A stretch of DNA of 64,000 nucleotides from Streptomyces sp. NBC_00271 (GCF_036178845.1 NZ_CP108070.1:9362001-9426000); one strand, 5' to 3'; counted from the first letter of the stretch, positions 18,046-27,189 are shown. Numbers and translations are program-made. The notes: a model not told the origin generated them from the sequence alone.

Positions 18046-18756
18046 ATGGCACACGTGCCTGAGAGCGACGCCGAGGGAGACTTCCTCGAGGGCGTCTACA
18101 CGACGGACATCGGGCTGACCTGGCTGGCCTCGCAATGGGAGGTGCTGGAGGAGTTCTACAGGAAGTACGTCCAGTCTCACTCTGACGAGGGCCCCGCCGT
18201 GGTGTGGCTCAAGATCGCGGAGTCGTCGGTCGACGAGTTCGACCGCTCGAAGGCCGTGCAGCTCGGTCAGGACGTCCAGCGGCTGCTGCGCTCTCCGCTG
18301 ACGGACGAGACGATCCGCACGGTCTGGCTCGCCGCCACCCACGGGGTCTTCGATCCGGGGGAGTACGGCATGAGCGCCGGCGCTTGGCTGCAGAAGGCCG
18401 AAGAGGCATGGCTTGCCCGGGTGCGCCAGAACGATCCCGCGTTCGTCCCCCCGCCGCCGCGACCCGTGGTGGACGAGGAACTTCGGCGGGCCGTCCTCCA
18501 GGTGATCCGCCCGGTCGCGGAACAACTGAGCCTCGCAGTCGAGAACCCCCCGTTCGGCACTCCGGTGACCGGCCTCGTCCCCGCGCTGGAGCGGGTGGTC
18601 ACCGAGTCGTGCGCGGATCTCGGCTACCGGCTGTTCCTGCGCGCCATGAAGGCGTACCACGTACCGGCCGACAGACCGGGTCTCGTCGCCCTCGGTGAGC
18701 GGTTCGACTACCCGGAATGGGTCGTACCTGAAGGGCTCAACGACCGGACCGACTGA
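18046..18756 (+). CDS. candidate immunity protein for the RNase A-like toxin
   Basis: The 236-residue, soluble protein starts two bases after the toxin stop (ATG 18046), the position held by immunity genes in polymorphic toxin loci. It is acidic at its N-terminus and helix-rich, with no signal peptide or membrane segment. I recognise no known immunity family (not SUKH, not Imm-type with a diagnostic motif), so it may be undescribed. Co-transcription is almost certain, and a strong terminator follows at 18765. Role inferred from position only. Confidence 0.65.
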   Translation: MAHVPESDAEGDFLEGVYTTDIGLTWLASQWEVLEEFYRKYVQSHSDEGPAVVWLKIAESSVDEFDRSKAVQLGQDVQRLLRSPLTDETIRTVWLAATHGVFDPGEYGMSAGAWLQKAEEAWLARVRQNDPAFVPPPPRPVVDEELRRAVLQVIRPVAEQLSLAVENPPFGTPVTGLVPALERVVTESCADLGYRLFLRAMKAYHVPADRPGLVALGERFDYPEWVVPEGLNDRTD

Positions 18757-18764
18757 CGCCGTGG

Positions 18765-18806
18765 CACAGGGGCGGGTGGACAGACACAAGTCCGCCCGCC
18801 CCTGTG
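18765..18806 (+). terminator. intrinsic terminator after toxin-immunity pair
   Basis: Seventeen bases at 18765-18781 pair with 18790-18806 with one G-T wobble, around loop AGACACAA. It begins 9 bases past the immunity stop codon. No long T tract follows, which is usual for Streptomyces terminators. Confidence 0.8.
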
Positions 18807-19003
18807 GTCCGTCCTGGATCCGGCGCCCACGTGACACCCCGATACCTTTCTCGTGGCCCCGCAACGGGGCGCCTGGCCCCCGGGTCCGGTATGGCTGTTT
18901 GCCCCCTGTCGCAGGCATGACCTGGGGGGTGTTGCCGCCGGGCCTCGGGGCACCGCTTGACCGCTGACTGCCGTCCCCGGTCGCCGCCGCCCATGCCTAG
19001 CGA

Positions 19004-19168
19004 CAGGCCACCGAGCAGGAGATCGCGGCCCTGCTGGAGGCCGTCCCTCTTTTCCACCTCCTGACGCCATTTCCCGGCATGGGCGTCAGGACCACGGCCG
19101 CCGTGATCGTCGCCATCGGTGACGGCAGCGGTTTCCGCACCGCCGGGCACCTCGCCTCCTACGCAGCA
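19004..19168 (+). pseudogene. IS110-family transposase fragment
   Basis: The frame reads LLTPFPGMGVRTTAAVIVAI then GDGSGFRTAGHLASYA, the conserved helix-hairpin-helix and start of the C-terminal Tnp_20 region of IS110/IS1111 transposases. It is open for only about 55 codons and is cut at about 19168 by the copy of the 12.6-13.5 kb gene pair. Confidence 0.7.
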
Positions 19169-19171
19169 GCG

Positions 19172-19425
19172 CGCGGAACTGGTCGACGGCGGCCTGGTCT
19201 CGGGGCTGAGCGCGCCGGGCGCGTGGCCGCAGCGGCGGAAGAGACGCTTCATCGGGTGGCCTCCTGCATGGGGCTGGGGTGGGCGGTGCCGTCGGCGGGC
19301 GTCTTGAGCACGCGCGGCAAGTGGACGTGGAGGTGTTCGACTTCGACCTGGCGGCCGCGGCCGCGAAGTGCTCGGGCAAGGAGTTCGGTGAGACCACTTG
19401 CGCGGTGCTTGCCGCCTGTTCTCGA
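19172..19425 (-). pseudogene. broken copy of the 60-aa/222-aa gene pair
   Basis: This minus-strand segment matches 13251-13470. It contains the C-terminal 56 or so codons of the small gene (LTELLARALRGRGRQVEVEH, PRVLKT, MQEATR) and the start of the 222-residue gene (MKRLFRRCGHAPG from ATG 19252). The second gene loses a G in SPEDQ, shifting frame, and is cut after about 27 codons. The small gene lacks its ATG. Both are dead. Confidence 0.75.
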
Positions 19426-19921
19426 CGTCACGCCCCAGCTCCAGCGCGCCCTTGCCGAGTGCTGGGTCGAGGTCACCAACGCCGGCGGCGCAGCTGGCTT
19501 CCCCTTTCCGCCGGTCGATGCCGCCATGGTGGCTCCGACCCTCGTCCGGATCATCGACCTGCTCTCCCCGGACACCAACCGACTTCTCACGGCGACCCTG
19601 GATGGGGAACTCGCGGGCTGGCTTAACCTCCGCCGCGACCGGTTCGAGCTGATCGCACACTGGGGCACCCTTCACCACGTCCAGACCCGCACCGCCGTAC
19701 GCGGGCGCGGCATCGGACTCGCACTCATGAATGAAGTGCACAGGATCGCCCGGGACGAGATGGGGCTGGAACAGTTGCACCTCGCAGCCCGCGGTGACGT
19801 TGGCCTGGAAGACTTCTACGGGCGGCTCGGCTGGAAGGAAGTCGGCCGGTGGCCGGGCGCCCTCCGGCTCGCCCCAGGGGACGATCGCGACGAGATCCTG
19901 ATGATCCTCGCCCCGCTCTGA
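19410..19921 (+). CDS. GNAT family N-acetyltransferase, 5' end fused to debris
   Basis: About 170 residues show the GNAT fold: LDGELAGWLNL (beta 2-3), then VQTRTAVRGRGIGLALMNEV, whose RGRGIG loop binds acetyl-CoA, and a late LEDFYGRLGWKEVGRW (beta 5-alpha 4). Such enzymes acetylate an amine on a small molecule or protein; the substrate is not predictable. The open frame runs upstream into antisense of the duplicated fragment. The true start has probably been lost or is the TTG near 19416, so expression is uncertain. Confidence 0.7.
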
Positions 19922-19998
19922 GCTTCCGCTTCCAGTCGGCGATGCCTCGGTTGCGGAACCGCTCGCCCCGTCCGGCCAACCAGGACGCTGCTCGGTGG

Positions 19999-20986
19999 TC
20001 ATCCCCGGACTGCCTCCCTCGCCTGTGCTTCAAGGTCGGCGTGCCCCTCGGGGTCGTCCTCCTGACCGCTGTTGTTGGCATGGTCGTCGGCCTCTTGGTC
20101 GACGTCGTCGCAGCTGCCGTGGAAGGTGCAGACGATGTCCTCGTGGCCGTCCAGGTCGCCGTTCAGCGCCTGGAACAGGCTGGTGATGCTGTAGGCGGGC
20201 GCCCACACGTAGGCGGTGCATTCGTCGTCGTGCGGGCACGGCAGCATCACGTCGAACCCGATGTCTCCCTCGCCGTCGACGTTCTGCCGGAGCGCGAGGG
20301 TGAGGTACATCTGACCGAGGCGGATCTCCGCGACGCGGTCGCCGCCAGCGACGTTCGAGCCGGGCTTCCACCGCCACAGCGGCACGATCTCCGCTCCGAA
20401 GGTGCGGCGTACGAGCAGCAGGCCACCCAGCCCGTCGCCGCCGTCCAGCCCGAGGGGCGGCGGTCCGGGACTCGCTCAGCCGCTCCAGGTACGGCAGCAA
20501 CAGGTAGAGGCTGTCGGAGAAGACGACCTCGTTGAAGCCCTCCGCCTTGAGCTGCGGGTGGGAGCGGACCATCGCCTTGTGCTGCTGAAGGACCGTGTCG
20601 TCCGGCGCGGCCCGGTTGGCGGGCCTCGGGCCCTGGCGCTCCACACACACGGAGGCCGGGGTGGACACCATGACCGCGATGGCGGGCACGTTGTGCCGTT
20701 TGGCGGCGGCGACCAGCGGCTCCCTGGCAGCCCTGGTGACGTTCGTGGCGTCGACGACCGTAAACCGGCGCCGCGCCATCCGGCGCTCCAGGACCAGGTG
20801 CAGGGCGTCGACCGCGTCGGCAGTCGCCTCCTGGTCGCCCGCGTCGTCGCTCACCGCCTCGCGCATCGCATCCAGTGACAGGACCTGCGAGGCGGGCCAG
20901 GTGCCGGCCAGCGTGCTCTTCCCGACGCCCGACGCACCGATGAGGACCACCAAGCAGCTGCGCCCCGGGAAAGTGATGTCACACCC
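19999..20986 (-). pseudogene. AAA kinase (polynucleotide kinase-like), frameshifted
   Basis: The N-terminal frame has a P-loop LIGASGVGKSTLAG, then VLSLDAMREAVSDD and FTVVDATNVTRAARE, the order found in T4 PNK-type kinases and AAA_33 proteins that phosphorylate nucleic acid or small-molecule hydroxyls. The frame breaks after YLERLSESR, near 20455. The remainder continues in another frame (LLLVRRTFGAEIVPLWRWKP, GDIGFDVMLPCP, DECTAYVWAPAYSIT). Repaired length is about 325 residues. The start is unclear; a codon near 20986 is likely. As read, it cannot make the full protein. Confidence 0.7.
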
Positions 20987-21008
20987 ATCATGACAGGTCA
21001 GCGGTCCA

Positions 21009-21025
21009 GCGCACCTTCGGTGCGC
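21009..21025. repeat. small perfect hairpin upstream of the kinase and IS110
   Basis: GCGCACC and GGTGCGC flank a TTC loop. It lies between the kinase remnant and the IS110 transposase. It may be an operator for the minus-strand gene or part of the IS end. The rest of 20993-21298 shows no gene and would hold the left end of the IS110. Confidence 0.45.
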
Positions 21026-21298
21026 GCCGGGGGCGTGGTAAATGCCATCGCGCGCGCTGGAGGTGCTTCTGTCTGCCCTGACGTGGGCTGATGCCGGTCC
21101 GAGACGCTGGAGGGGTTCGTTCCGGCCGAAACCGATACTTCTGTGATGCTGGTGAGCTCGCAGGTCAGCGTGGTGCTGGGGGCCGTCCACGGGAACCGTG
21201 GAGTGTTGCTGCGAAGCACGTGCGTCAGAATTCCTGATTCACCCTGGCCCTCCCGGAACGGCATACGACAGGTCCGTCGCCAGGGAGGGAGCAAGGTC

Positions 21299-22543
21299 AT
21301 GGACGTGCTGCACGAACGCTGCGTGGGCCTCGACATCAGCAAGAAGGACGCCAAGGCGTGCGTCCGCACCCCGAGTACGAAGCGGCGGGGGTCCTTCACG
21401 ACCGAGACCACGACGTGGGGATCGACGACGAACGCGGTCCTCGCCCTGCGGGATCATCTGCTCGCCGCACGGGTGACGCTGGTGGTGATCGAGGCGACCT
21501 CGGACTACTGGAAACCGTTCTACTACGTGCTGGCCTGCGAGTTGAACGTGATCCTCGTCAACGCGCGGCAGGTCAAGAACCTGCCCGGCCGCAAGACGGA
21601 CGTCTCGGACGCGGCGTGGCTCGCCCAGCTCGGCGCCCACGGCCTGGTGAGGCCCTCCTTCGTGCCGCCCGAGCCGGTCCGCGAACTACGGGACCTCACC
21701 CGCGCCCGGACCACCGCCACCCGTGAACGCGGCCGGGCGGTCCAGCGGCTGGAAAAGCTGCTGGAGGACACCGGCATCAAACTCTCCGCAGTCGCCTCCG
21801 ACATCATGGGCGTCTCCGGCCGGGCCATGCTCGAAGCCCTCATCCGCGGCGAAGGTGACCCGCAGGTCCTCGCGGACCTGGCAAAACGCAGGCTCCGCAA
21901 CAAAATCCCCGAACTCACCGAGGCCCTGACCGGACGCTTCCGCGAACACCACGCGTTCCTGGCCCGCCTGCATCTGGACCACTACGACCAGCTCACCACG
22001 ATGATCGACCAGCTCACCGGACGCATCGAGGAGGCGATGGCACCCTTTCGTGGCGCCCTCGACCTGCTCGACACCATCCCCGGGATCAACCGGGCCGTCG
22101 CCGAAGTGATCATCGCGGAGACCGGCGGCGACATGAACCGCTTCGCCACCGCCAAACACCTCGCGTCCTGGGCCGGGGTCTGCCCCGGCCACCACGAGTC
22201 CGCCGGCCGCACCAAAAGCACCAAAGTCCGGCCCGGCAACCCCTACCTGAAGGGCGCCCTCGGCCTCGCCGCGTTCGGCGCGGTCAGAACCAAAGACACC
22301 TATCTGCAGGCCCGTTACAAGCGCCTGACCGCCCGCCGCGGCCCCCTCAGAGCGCTGGTCGCCGTCGAGCACTCGATCATCACCGCGCTCTGGCACATGC
22401 TCACCGACAACGTGCCCTACCAGGAACTCGGCGGCACCTACTTCACCCAACGCGACCCCGAACGCGCCACCCGCCGCGCGGTCAACCAGCTCAACCAGCT
22501 CGGCTACACCGTCACCCTCAACCCGAGGGAGAACCCCGCCTGA
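21299..22543 (+). CDS. IS110-family transposase (intact)
   Basis: The 414-residue DEDD recombinase starts at ATG 21299 after a GGGAGGG ribosome-binding site. Catalytic landmarks are CVGLDISKKDAK (first Asp), LVVIEATSDYWKPFYY (Glu), GRKTDVSDAAWLAQLGAHGL (two Asp), and the C-terminal DTIPGINRAVAEVIIAE with serine region CPGHHESAGRTKS. Length and motifs are complete, so it may be active. IS110 enzymes use a bridge RNA from the element to pair donor and target. The flanks 21040-21298 or 22544-22640 are where that RNA would be encoded. Confidence 0.9.
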   Translation: MDVLHERCVGLDISKKDAKACVRTPSTKRRGSFTTETTTWGSTTNAVLALRDHLLAARVTLVVIEATSDYWKPFYYVLACELNVILVNARQVKNLPGRKTDVSDAAWLAQLGAHGLVRPSFVPPEPVRELRDLTRARTTATRERGRAVQRLEKLLEDTGIKLSAVASDIMGVSGRAMLEALIRGEGDPQVLADLAKRRLRNKIPELTEALTGRFREHHAFLARLHLDHYDQLTTMIDQLTGRIEEAMAPFRGALDLLDTIPGINRAVAEVIIAETGGDMNRFATAKHLASWAGVCPGHHESAGRTKSTKVRPGNPYLKGALGLAAFGAVRTKDTYLQARYKRLTARRGPLRALVAVEHSIITALWHMLTDNVPYQELGGTYFTQRDPERATRRAVNQLNQLGYTVTLNPRENPA

Positions 22544-22712
22544 CCCGGCAGCCCCAGACACCCGGCGACCCACCGCGACCACCGGGCACTCAGCCCTGCC
22601 CACACCCATCCTGACCAGGATCTATTTACGCGTCAGAGGTCGTTTTCGTAGGAGGAACGGCACAGGTGACGAGCCTTGTTCGGCCCTCTCTGGGGCACCC
22701 AGAATCTCCGTT

Positions 22713-23996
22713 ATGAATCACTCGGGGAAAGTCGATCAGGACGACATCGTGCGAGCGCGGAATGTGCTGCTCGCATCGGGTCGCCGCACGCCGCGCGAGG
22801 AAGTCGACGCGTACCGAGTACTCGCCCAGGTCAGCCCCGCCTCGTACCTGCCGCTCTTGGCCAGGGCGCTGCAACGTCTGAGTTACGACACCAGCTCCGG
22901 CAAGAAGCATGCGGCCTGCCTCGCGCTGTGCGAGGAGGCGGTGGCCGTGGCGCGGTCCATCGATTCGGCCGAACCTGCCCGTGCGGATGTTCTGTACGAG
23001 GCTCTCAACACGTGCCAGAGAGAGCTGTACGACCTGGGGCGACGCGCCGAAGGGCTGGCCATGCGCGCCGAGATGCTCGCCATTGGGCGTGCGCAGGCCG
23101 AACTGTCCGGAGACTCCGTGGTCAAAGGACTGCGTGTATGGGCTGCCGGTCTTTCCGAGGAAGGCCGGTATACCGAGGCTGCCGATGCCATGACCGAGTT
23201 GGTCTCAGCGATCCTGCCCGATGGGCCCGCCAGCGGGGGTCTCGCCTGGTCACTGCTGGAGTGGATCGCCGCTCTCCATGACGCCGGCCGGTCCGGCGAA
23301 GCGCTCGCCGCGTTCGAGACACTCGTCAGTATGGAAGCGGCCGAAGCCGCGAATGACCGCGGCCCGATGGCCTGCCATCTCTACTCGCTCATTGGGTACG
23401 CGCGGATGCTCGACATCCACGGCCGAGGAGGGCAGGCGGCCCTCGTGCGGCAAGAGGCACTCGCCTTGCTGACGGAGTTGGCCGATACCGGTGAGCGGAA
23501 GTCCTGGAGTGGCTATCAGGCGTCGTTTTGGGCGGTGCTGCTGATGCTCTCCGGTGCTGAAAGCGATCGGCCTGCGCCCGATGGACCGCGTTCGCTTTCG
23601 GGGGCGGCGCCCATGCGGTGGTCGCCCGATGCCAAGCGGCGTTACTTCGACAGCCGTCATGCCCTCCGTGAAGAGGTGGACACTCTTGCTGCGCGAGCCA
23701 CCGAGGATCCGGACCAGCATCTGGCCGAACTGGTCCGGCTGCATCGGGTCCTCACCGTCCGCTCCGCCGTTTACTGGGAGAACCGTACCCATCTGTTCGC
23801 GGAGCGAGTGCGCTCGCTGTTCGACGACGGAGTGGGTCTGGCCCGTCGGCTGTCTCAGCACGATCCGACAGACGGAACGCGAACACTGGCCAGGATCCTG
23901 ATCGACCGATCGACCTTCCACACCGCCGCCTGCGAGTTCGGGCCCGCCCTCGACGACTTCCGCCAAGCCCTGAGCTACCTGGGGGAGGCCAACTAA
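22713..23996 (+). CDS. TPR-like protein
   Basis: The 427-residue protein is almost entirely helical, with repeated A/L-rich helix pairs resembling tetratricopeptide repeats, for example RADVLYEALNTCQRELYDL, GLAMRAEMLAIGRAQAELSG and GPALDDFRQALSYLGEAN. Many Streptomyces carry such orphan TPR proteins beside NTPase or effector genes. Here no partner lies next to it. It has no signal peptide or membrane segment. The start ATG 22713 is the first in frame after the IS110 right flank. Confidence 0.7.
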   Translation: MNHSGKVDQDDIVRARNVLLASGRRTPREEVDAYRVLAQVSPASYLPLLARALQRLSYDTSSGKKHAACLALCEEAVAVARSIDSAEPARADVLYEALNTCQRELYDLGRRAEGLAMRAEMLAIGRAQAELSGDSVVKGLRVWAAGLSEEGRYTEAADAMTELVSAILPDGPASGGLAWSLLEWIAALHDAGRSGEALAAFETLVSMEAAEAANDRGPMACHLYSLIGYARMLDIHGRGGQAALVRQEALALLTELADTGERKSWSGYQASFWAVLLMLSGAESDRPAPDGPRSLSGAAPMRWSPDAKRRYFDSRHALREEVDTLAARATEDPDQHLAELVRLHRVLTVRSAVYWENRTHLFAERVRSLFDDGVGLARRLSQHDPTDGTRTLARILIDRSTFHTAACEFGPALDDFRQALSYLGEAN

Positions 23997-24129
23997 CCTG
24001 AGCCGGCCGACGTCCGCTCCAGGACTCGTACCCACGAGCAGCTCCGCCAGACCGAGGAAGATCGGCGATTCCGCAACTTCCAATAGCCCGGGTTACCAGT
24101 AGCCGGCAAGTCCGGGTAGGTCAGCGAGG

Positions 24130-24486
24130 TCATGCGGAGTCTCCTTGCGGGTCAAGGGCTTGGGCCGCCCAGATCAGGCATTGCCCGGCGTTGTCGGTGA
24201 TCAGGGCGGCGGCCTCGTGCAGCGGGCACGAGGCGTCGCCGTCGCGGTCAGGTTCGATCTGCTCGGCCCGGCGCGCGGCGGCGGTGAGCAGCTGCGCGAG
24301 CGAGGGGAGGAAGCCGCCGGGCGGGTCGGTGTCTTCGATGAGCTCGCGCAGGATCGCGGCGAGCTCCGCCTGGTCAACATCGCCGGCGTCGAGGTCGTCC
24401 TCGATCTGCTGGAGGGCCAGGGAGGCGATGGCGACCGAGGCGCGGACGCGTTCCAGACGCGTGCGGGCCTGCGCGGCCGCCGTCAC
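24130..24486 (-). CDS. hypothetical helical protein next to Pycsar-type effector
   Basis: The 118-residue product begins with TRLERVRASVAIASLALQQI and EDDLDAGDV, a motif shared with the membrane protein at 35337-35927, so both descend from one family. Its ATG overlaps the stop of the preceding effector gene by ATGA, implying coupled translation. The CP-LHEAAALITDNAG segment is soluble. Function unknown; possibly a partner of the effector (inference). Confidence 0.65.
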   Translation of the reverse strand: MTAAAQARTRLERVRASVAIASLALQQIEDDLDAGDVDQAELAAILRELIEDTDPPGGFLPSLAQLLTAAARRAEQIEPDRDGDASCPLHEAAALITDNAGQCLIWAAQALDPQGDSA

Positions 24487-24938
24487 AGCGCGAGGCCGAC
24501 GGCGGCCAGCGCGAGCAGAGCCAGGGCGGCGAGGGACAGGTCGACCGCGCGCCGCAGGTGGATGAACTTCCGTACGGCGAGGGCGGACAGGACCCGGATG
24601 CGGGCGGCGTGGGTGTCGCCGTCCATGCAGGCGCGGATCTCGTCTTCGTCCAGGCGTGCCCAGTGGGGGAAGGACGCCCGGTCGTCGCCGCGCAGGCGGG
24701 GCCTGACGACCAGGAGCAGCAGCACGGCGGCCGCGCCCAGGGCGAGCGCGCCGAAGGCCTTCGTCACCGGCGACAGGTCCTTGTCGGCGACGGACGCGAG
24801 GCCGGCGAGGACGGCACGGTTGAAGGCGAGCAGTAAGGACGCCTTGCCGTCCGTGCGTCCGATCTCGTTGACGACGGAGGCGCAGGCAGTGTCCAGGTTC
24901 TTGTCGGTGACGAAGTCTGGAGCCGTGAAGGTCGGCAT
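24483..24938 (-). CDS. Pycsar-type membrane effector (PycTM / DUF5706-like)
   Basis: The 151-residue protein opens with a soluble helix containing EIGRTDGKASLLLAFN, the conserved segment of Pycsar system effectors, followed by two membrane helices (VLAGLASV... and FGALALGAAAVLLLLVV) and a cytoplasmic part with SFPHWARLDEDEIR. A terminal hydrophobic helix follows KFIHLRRAVDLSL. In Pycsar defence such proteins respond to cCMP or cUMP made by a PycC cyclase during phage infection and damage the membrane. No cyclase gene is in this window, so it is an orphan here. Start ATG 24938 follows an AAGGAG site. Confidence 0.75.
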   Translation of the reverse strand: MPTFTAPDFVTDKNLDTACASVVNEIGRTDGKASLLLAFNRAVLAGLASVADKDLSPVTKAFGALALGAAAVLLLLVVRPRLRGDDRASFPHWARLDEDEIRACMDGDTHAARIRVLSALAVRKFIHLRRAVDLSLAALALLALAAVGLAL

Positions 24939-25304
24939 GAGCGGGGTTCTCCTTGGCGAACGTGAGAGGGCGGCCCGCGTGATGTGCGGGCCGCCCGGGG
25001 TGGCTTCGGTGCGTCGGGTGTCAGAACGGCGGTTCGTCCGGCCAGGGGCCGTGGACGGGCAGAAGTCCGGAAGGTCCGCGCGGGGCGGTCCCAGCACCAG
25101 CACATCTCGCCGCCCGGGCTGTCACGGCGGTTGCTGCTCCTGGTGCGGATGCGGCGGATGCTGATGCAGTCGGGCCGGCCGCTGTCGTGCGGCATGCGGT
25201 CGACGCTGCCGACAGATGCAGCCGGAACCGGCTGCGTCGCCCGCGCCGTACCCGAAGCGAAAGCCCCGGCCTGGGAAGGCCGTGGCTCTTCTGCGGGCTG
25301 ATCG
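24939..25304. other. possible small ORFs, no firm gene
   Basis: On the minus strand a frame from ATG 25195 begins MPHDSGRPDC, echoing the PHDSGWPDC end of the protein at 27190-27681. It then drifts out of good codon use near 25090, while another frame ends GPWPDEPPF. This looks like a small gene broken by a frameshift upstream of the Pycsar-type effector. I cannot place its ends. Confidence 0.35.
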
Positions 25305-25636
25305 TCAGTCGTCGTCCTCGTCGTCTCCGACCATGTCGCGGTACTCCTGGGTCATGTCCCAGACGATGGGGTGGAGGAGTTTGTCGGCCTTACGGAGGAA
25401 CACGGTGCGCTCGACGTTGTCGGTCGAGTGGTGGGCCTCGGCGAGGAAGGTCGAAGCGGTCTCCAGGTCCTCGTGACCGTTGTTCCGGCCATCGAGAAGT
25501 TGTGGGCCGCGGTGTCCAGCTGATCGGCGAGGACGCCGATGTCGGTGGCCTGGTCCTTGTCCTTCTCGGCTACGTAGGCGATGTCGTCGGCGTAGCGGCG
25601 GATGATGTCGTCGGCGGTGGTCGTGACGGTGGTCAT
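25305..25636 (-). pseudogene. small hypothetical gene with one-base deletion
   Basis: From ATG 25636 the frame reads ADDIIRRYADDIAYVAEKDK and ATDIGVLADQLDTAAHNF. Near 25485 the sensible reading moves to another frame and continues HEDLETASTFLAEAHHST, then FLRKADKLLHPIVWDM and an acidic tail. Adding one base after GGCCGG repairs a protein of about 110 residues. It is soluble, helical and unknown. It lies between IS110 and the Pycsar-type gene on the same strand. Confidence 0.65.
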
Positions 25637-25847
25637 GTGGGTTCCTTAAGAATGTTGGGCGGTCCGGGAGGACCGGGTGTGGCTGATGATGTGTTTGCTG
25701 TTGATGGCTCCAGGAGAATGGCCGCCCGGTCCTCCGGGATGCTCCGACCACTGATTGAGAACTGCGGTCATCGCTGGTTAAGGACCTGTCGGCGGAGTGT
25801 TCCCCGGGCCACGGAAGTGCTGGTCACGGTGGAACGGAGCGACGGGC

Positions 25848-27050
25848 TTGAGCACGCCTCACGCGCGGATATGGGTCGGCATTGACGCCGGCAAGGGGCA
25901 TCACTGGGCGGTGGCGGTGAACGCCGACGGTGAGACGCTGTTCTCGACGAAGGTGATCAACGACGAGGCCCAGATCCTTACGCTGATCGACACGGCCCGG
26001 GAGAAGGCCGACGAGGTGGCGTGGGCGGTGGACATCTCCGGCCGGGCCTCCGCCCTGCTGTTGGCCTTGCTCATCGCGCACGGGCAGCGGGTCGTCTACG
26101 TGCCCGGCCGCACCGTCAACCGGATGACCGGCGCCTACCGCGGTGAGGGCAAGACTGATGCCAAAGACGCCCTGGTCATCGCCGACCAGGCCCGCATGCG
26201 CCGGGACTTCGCTCCGATTGAGACTCCTCCAGAACTGGTCTCCGCGCTCCAGTTGCGCACCGGTTACCGGCGCGACCTGATCGCCGACCGGGTCCGGCTG
26301 ATCAACCGGCTGCGTGACCTGCTGGTCGGCATCTGCCCCGCGCTGGAGCGGGCCTTCGACTACTCCGCGGCCAAGGGCCCGGTGGTCATGCTGACGGAGT
26401 ATCAGACCCCGGCTGCTCTGCACCGGACCGGCGCCAAGCGGTTGACCACCTGGCTGGAACGCCGCAAGGTCCGCGGCGCCGACGCCGTTGCGGTCAAGGC
26501 CGTCGAGGCTGCCCAGTCCCAGAGCACTGCCCTGCCCGGGGAGGCCCGGGCGGCCAAGCTGGTGCGCGACCTGGCCCACCAGCTCCTGGCCCTGGACGAG
26601 CGGATCAAGGACAACGACCGGGAGATCCGCGAGACCTTCCGCGCCGACGACCGCGCTGAGATCATCGAGTCCATGCCCGGCATGGGCCCGATCCTGGGTG
26701 CCGAGTTCGTTGCCATCGTCGGTGACCTGTCCGGCTACCGCGACGCCGGGCGCCTGGCCTCGCACGCCGGCCTGGCACCGGTGCCCCGCGACTCCGGCCG
26801 CCGCACCGGCAACTATCACCGGCCCAAACGCTACAACCGGCGCCTGCGTTGGCTGTTCTACATGTCCGCGCAGTCCGCCATGATGCGACCCGGCCCCTCC
26901 CGGGACTACTACCTCAAGAAGCGCGCCGAAGGACTGTTGCATATCCAGGCCCTGCTCGCGCTCGCCCGGCGCCGGGTCGACGTTCTGTGGGCGTTGCTGC
27001 GTGACAAGAGACTGTTCACCTCCGCCCCGCCGGTCACGCAGGCGGCTTGA
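25848..27050 (+). CDS. IS110-family transposase (intact, different subgroup)
   Basis: About 400 residues from TTG 25848, which directly precedes the conserved start ARIWVGIDAGKGHHWAVAV. Landmarks: first Asp in VGIDAG, AWAVDISGRASALLLAL (an Asp in the usual Glu region, typical of this subgroup), GEGKTDAKDALVIADQARM, then SMPGMGPILGAEFVAIVGD and GLAPVPRDSGRRTG with the serine. It is full-length and has no frameshift. It has inserted into the minus-strand accessory gene set that spans 24130-28070. The three full-length copies in the window are clearly different elements. Confidence 0.88.
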   Translation: MSTPHARIWVGIDAGKGHHWAVAVNADGETLFSTKVINDEAQILTLIDTAREKADEVAWAVDISGRASALLLALLIAHGQRVVYVPGRTVNRMTGAYRGEGKTDAKDALVIADQARMRRDFAPIETPPELVSALQLRTGYRRDLIADRVRLINRLRDLLVGICPALERAFDYSAAKGPVVMLTEYQTPAALHRTGAKRLTTWLERRKVRGADAVAVKAVEAAQSQSTALPGEARAAKLVRDLAHQLLALDERIKDNDREIRETFRADDRAEIIESMPGMGPILGAEFVAIVGDLSGYRDAGRLASHAGLAPVPRDSGRRTGNYHRPKRYNRRLRWLFYMSAQSAMMRPGPSRDYYLKKRAEGLLHIQALLALARRRVDVLWALLRDKRLFTSAPPVTQAA

Positions 27051-27189
27051 CACGATCATTGAGATTCTCCTGCTGGTGGGCGGGACCGTCGTGTTGGACG
27101 GCCTGAATTGGGGCGGTGGCCTGGTATGAGGCCGAGGGGAGTTGGGGCGGCTGGCGCGGTTCGAGCGCGCCGGCCGCCCCTTTGTGCTG

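Noticed and set aside
16202..18052. Long minus-strand ORF of 616 codons
   Set aside because: It is mostly antisense to the Hint/RNase toxin, with Val/Asp/Arg-rich composition. Only its last 75 or so codons resemble a real recombinase tail.
22544..22712. tRNA or att site next to the IS110 at 21299
   Set aside because: No cloverleaf or CCA end was visible, and no matching repeat was found on the other side of the element.
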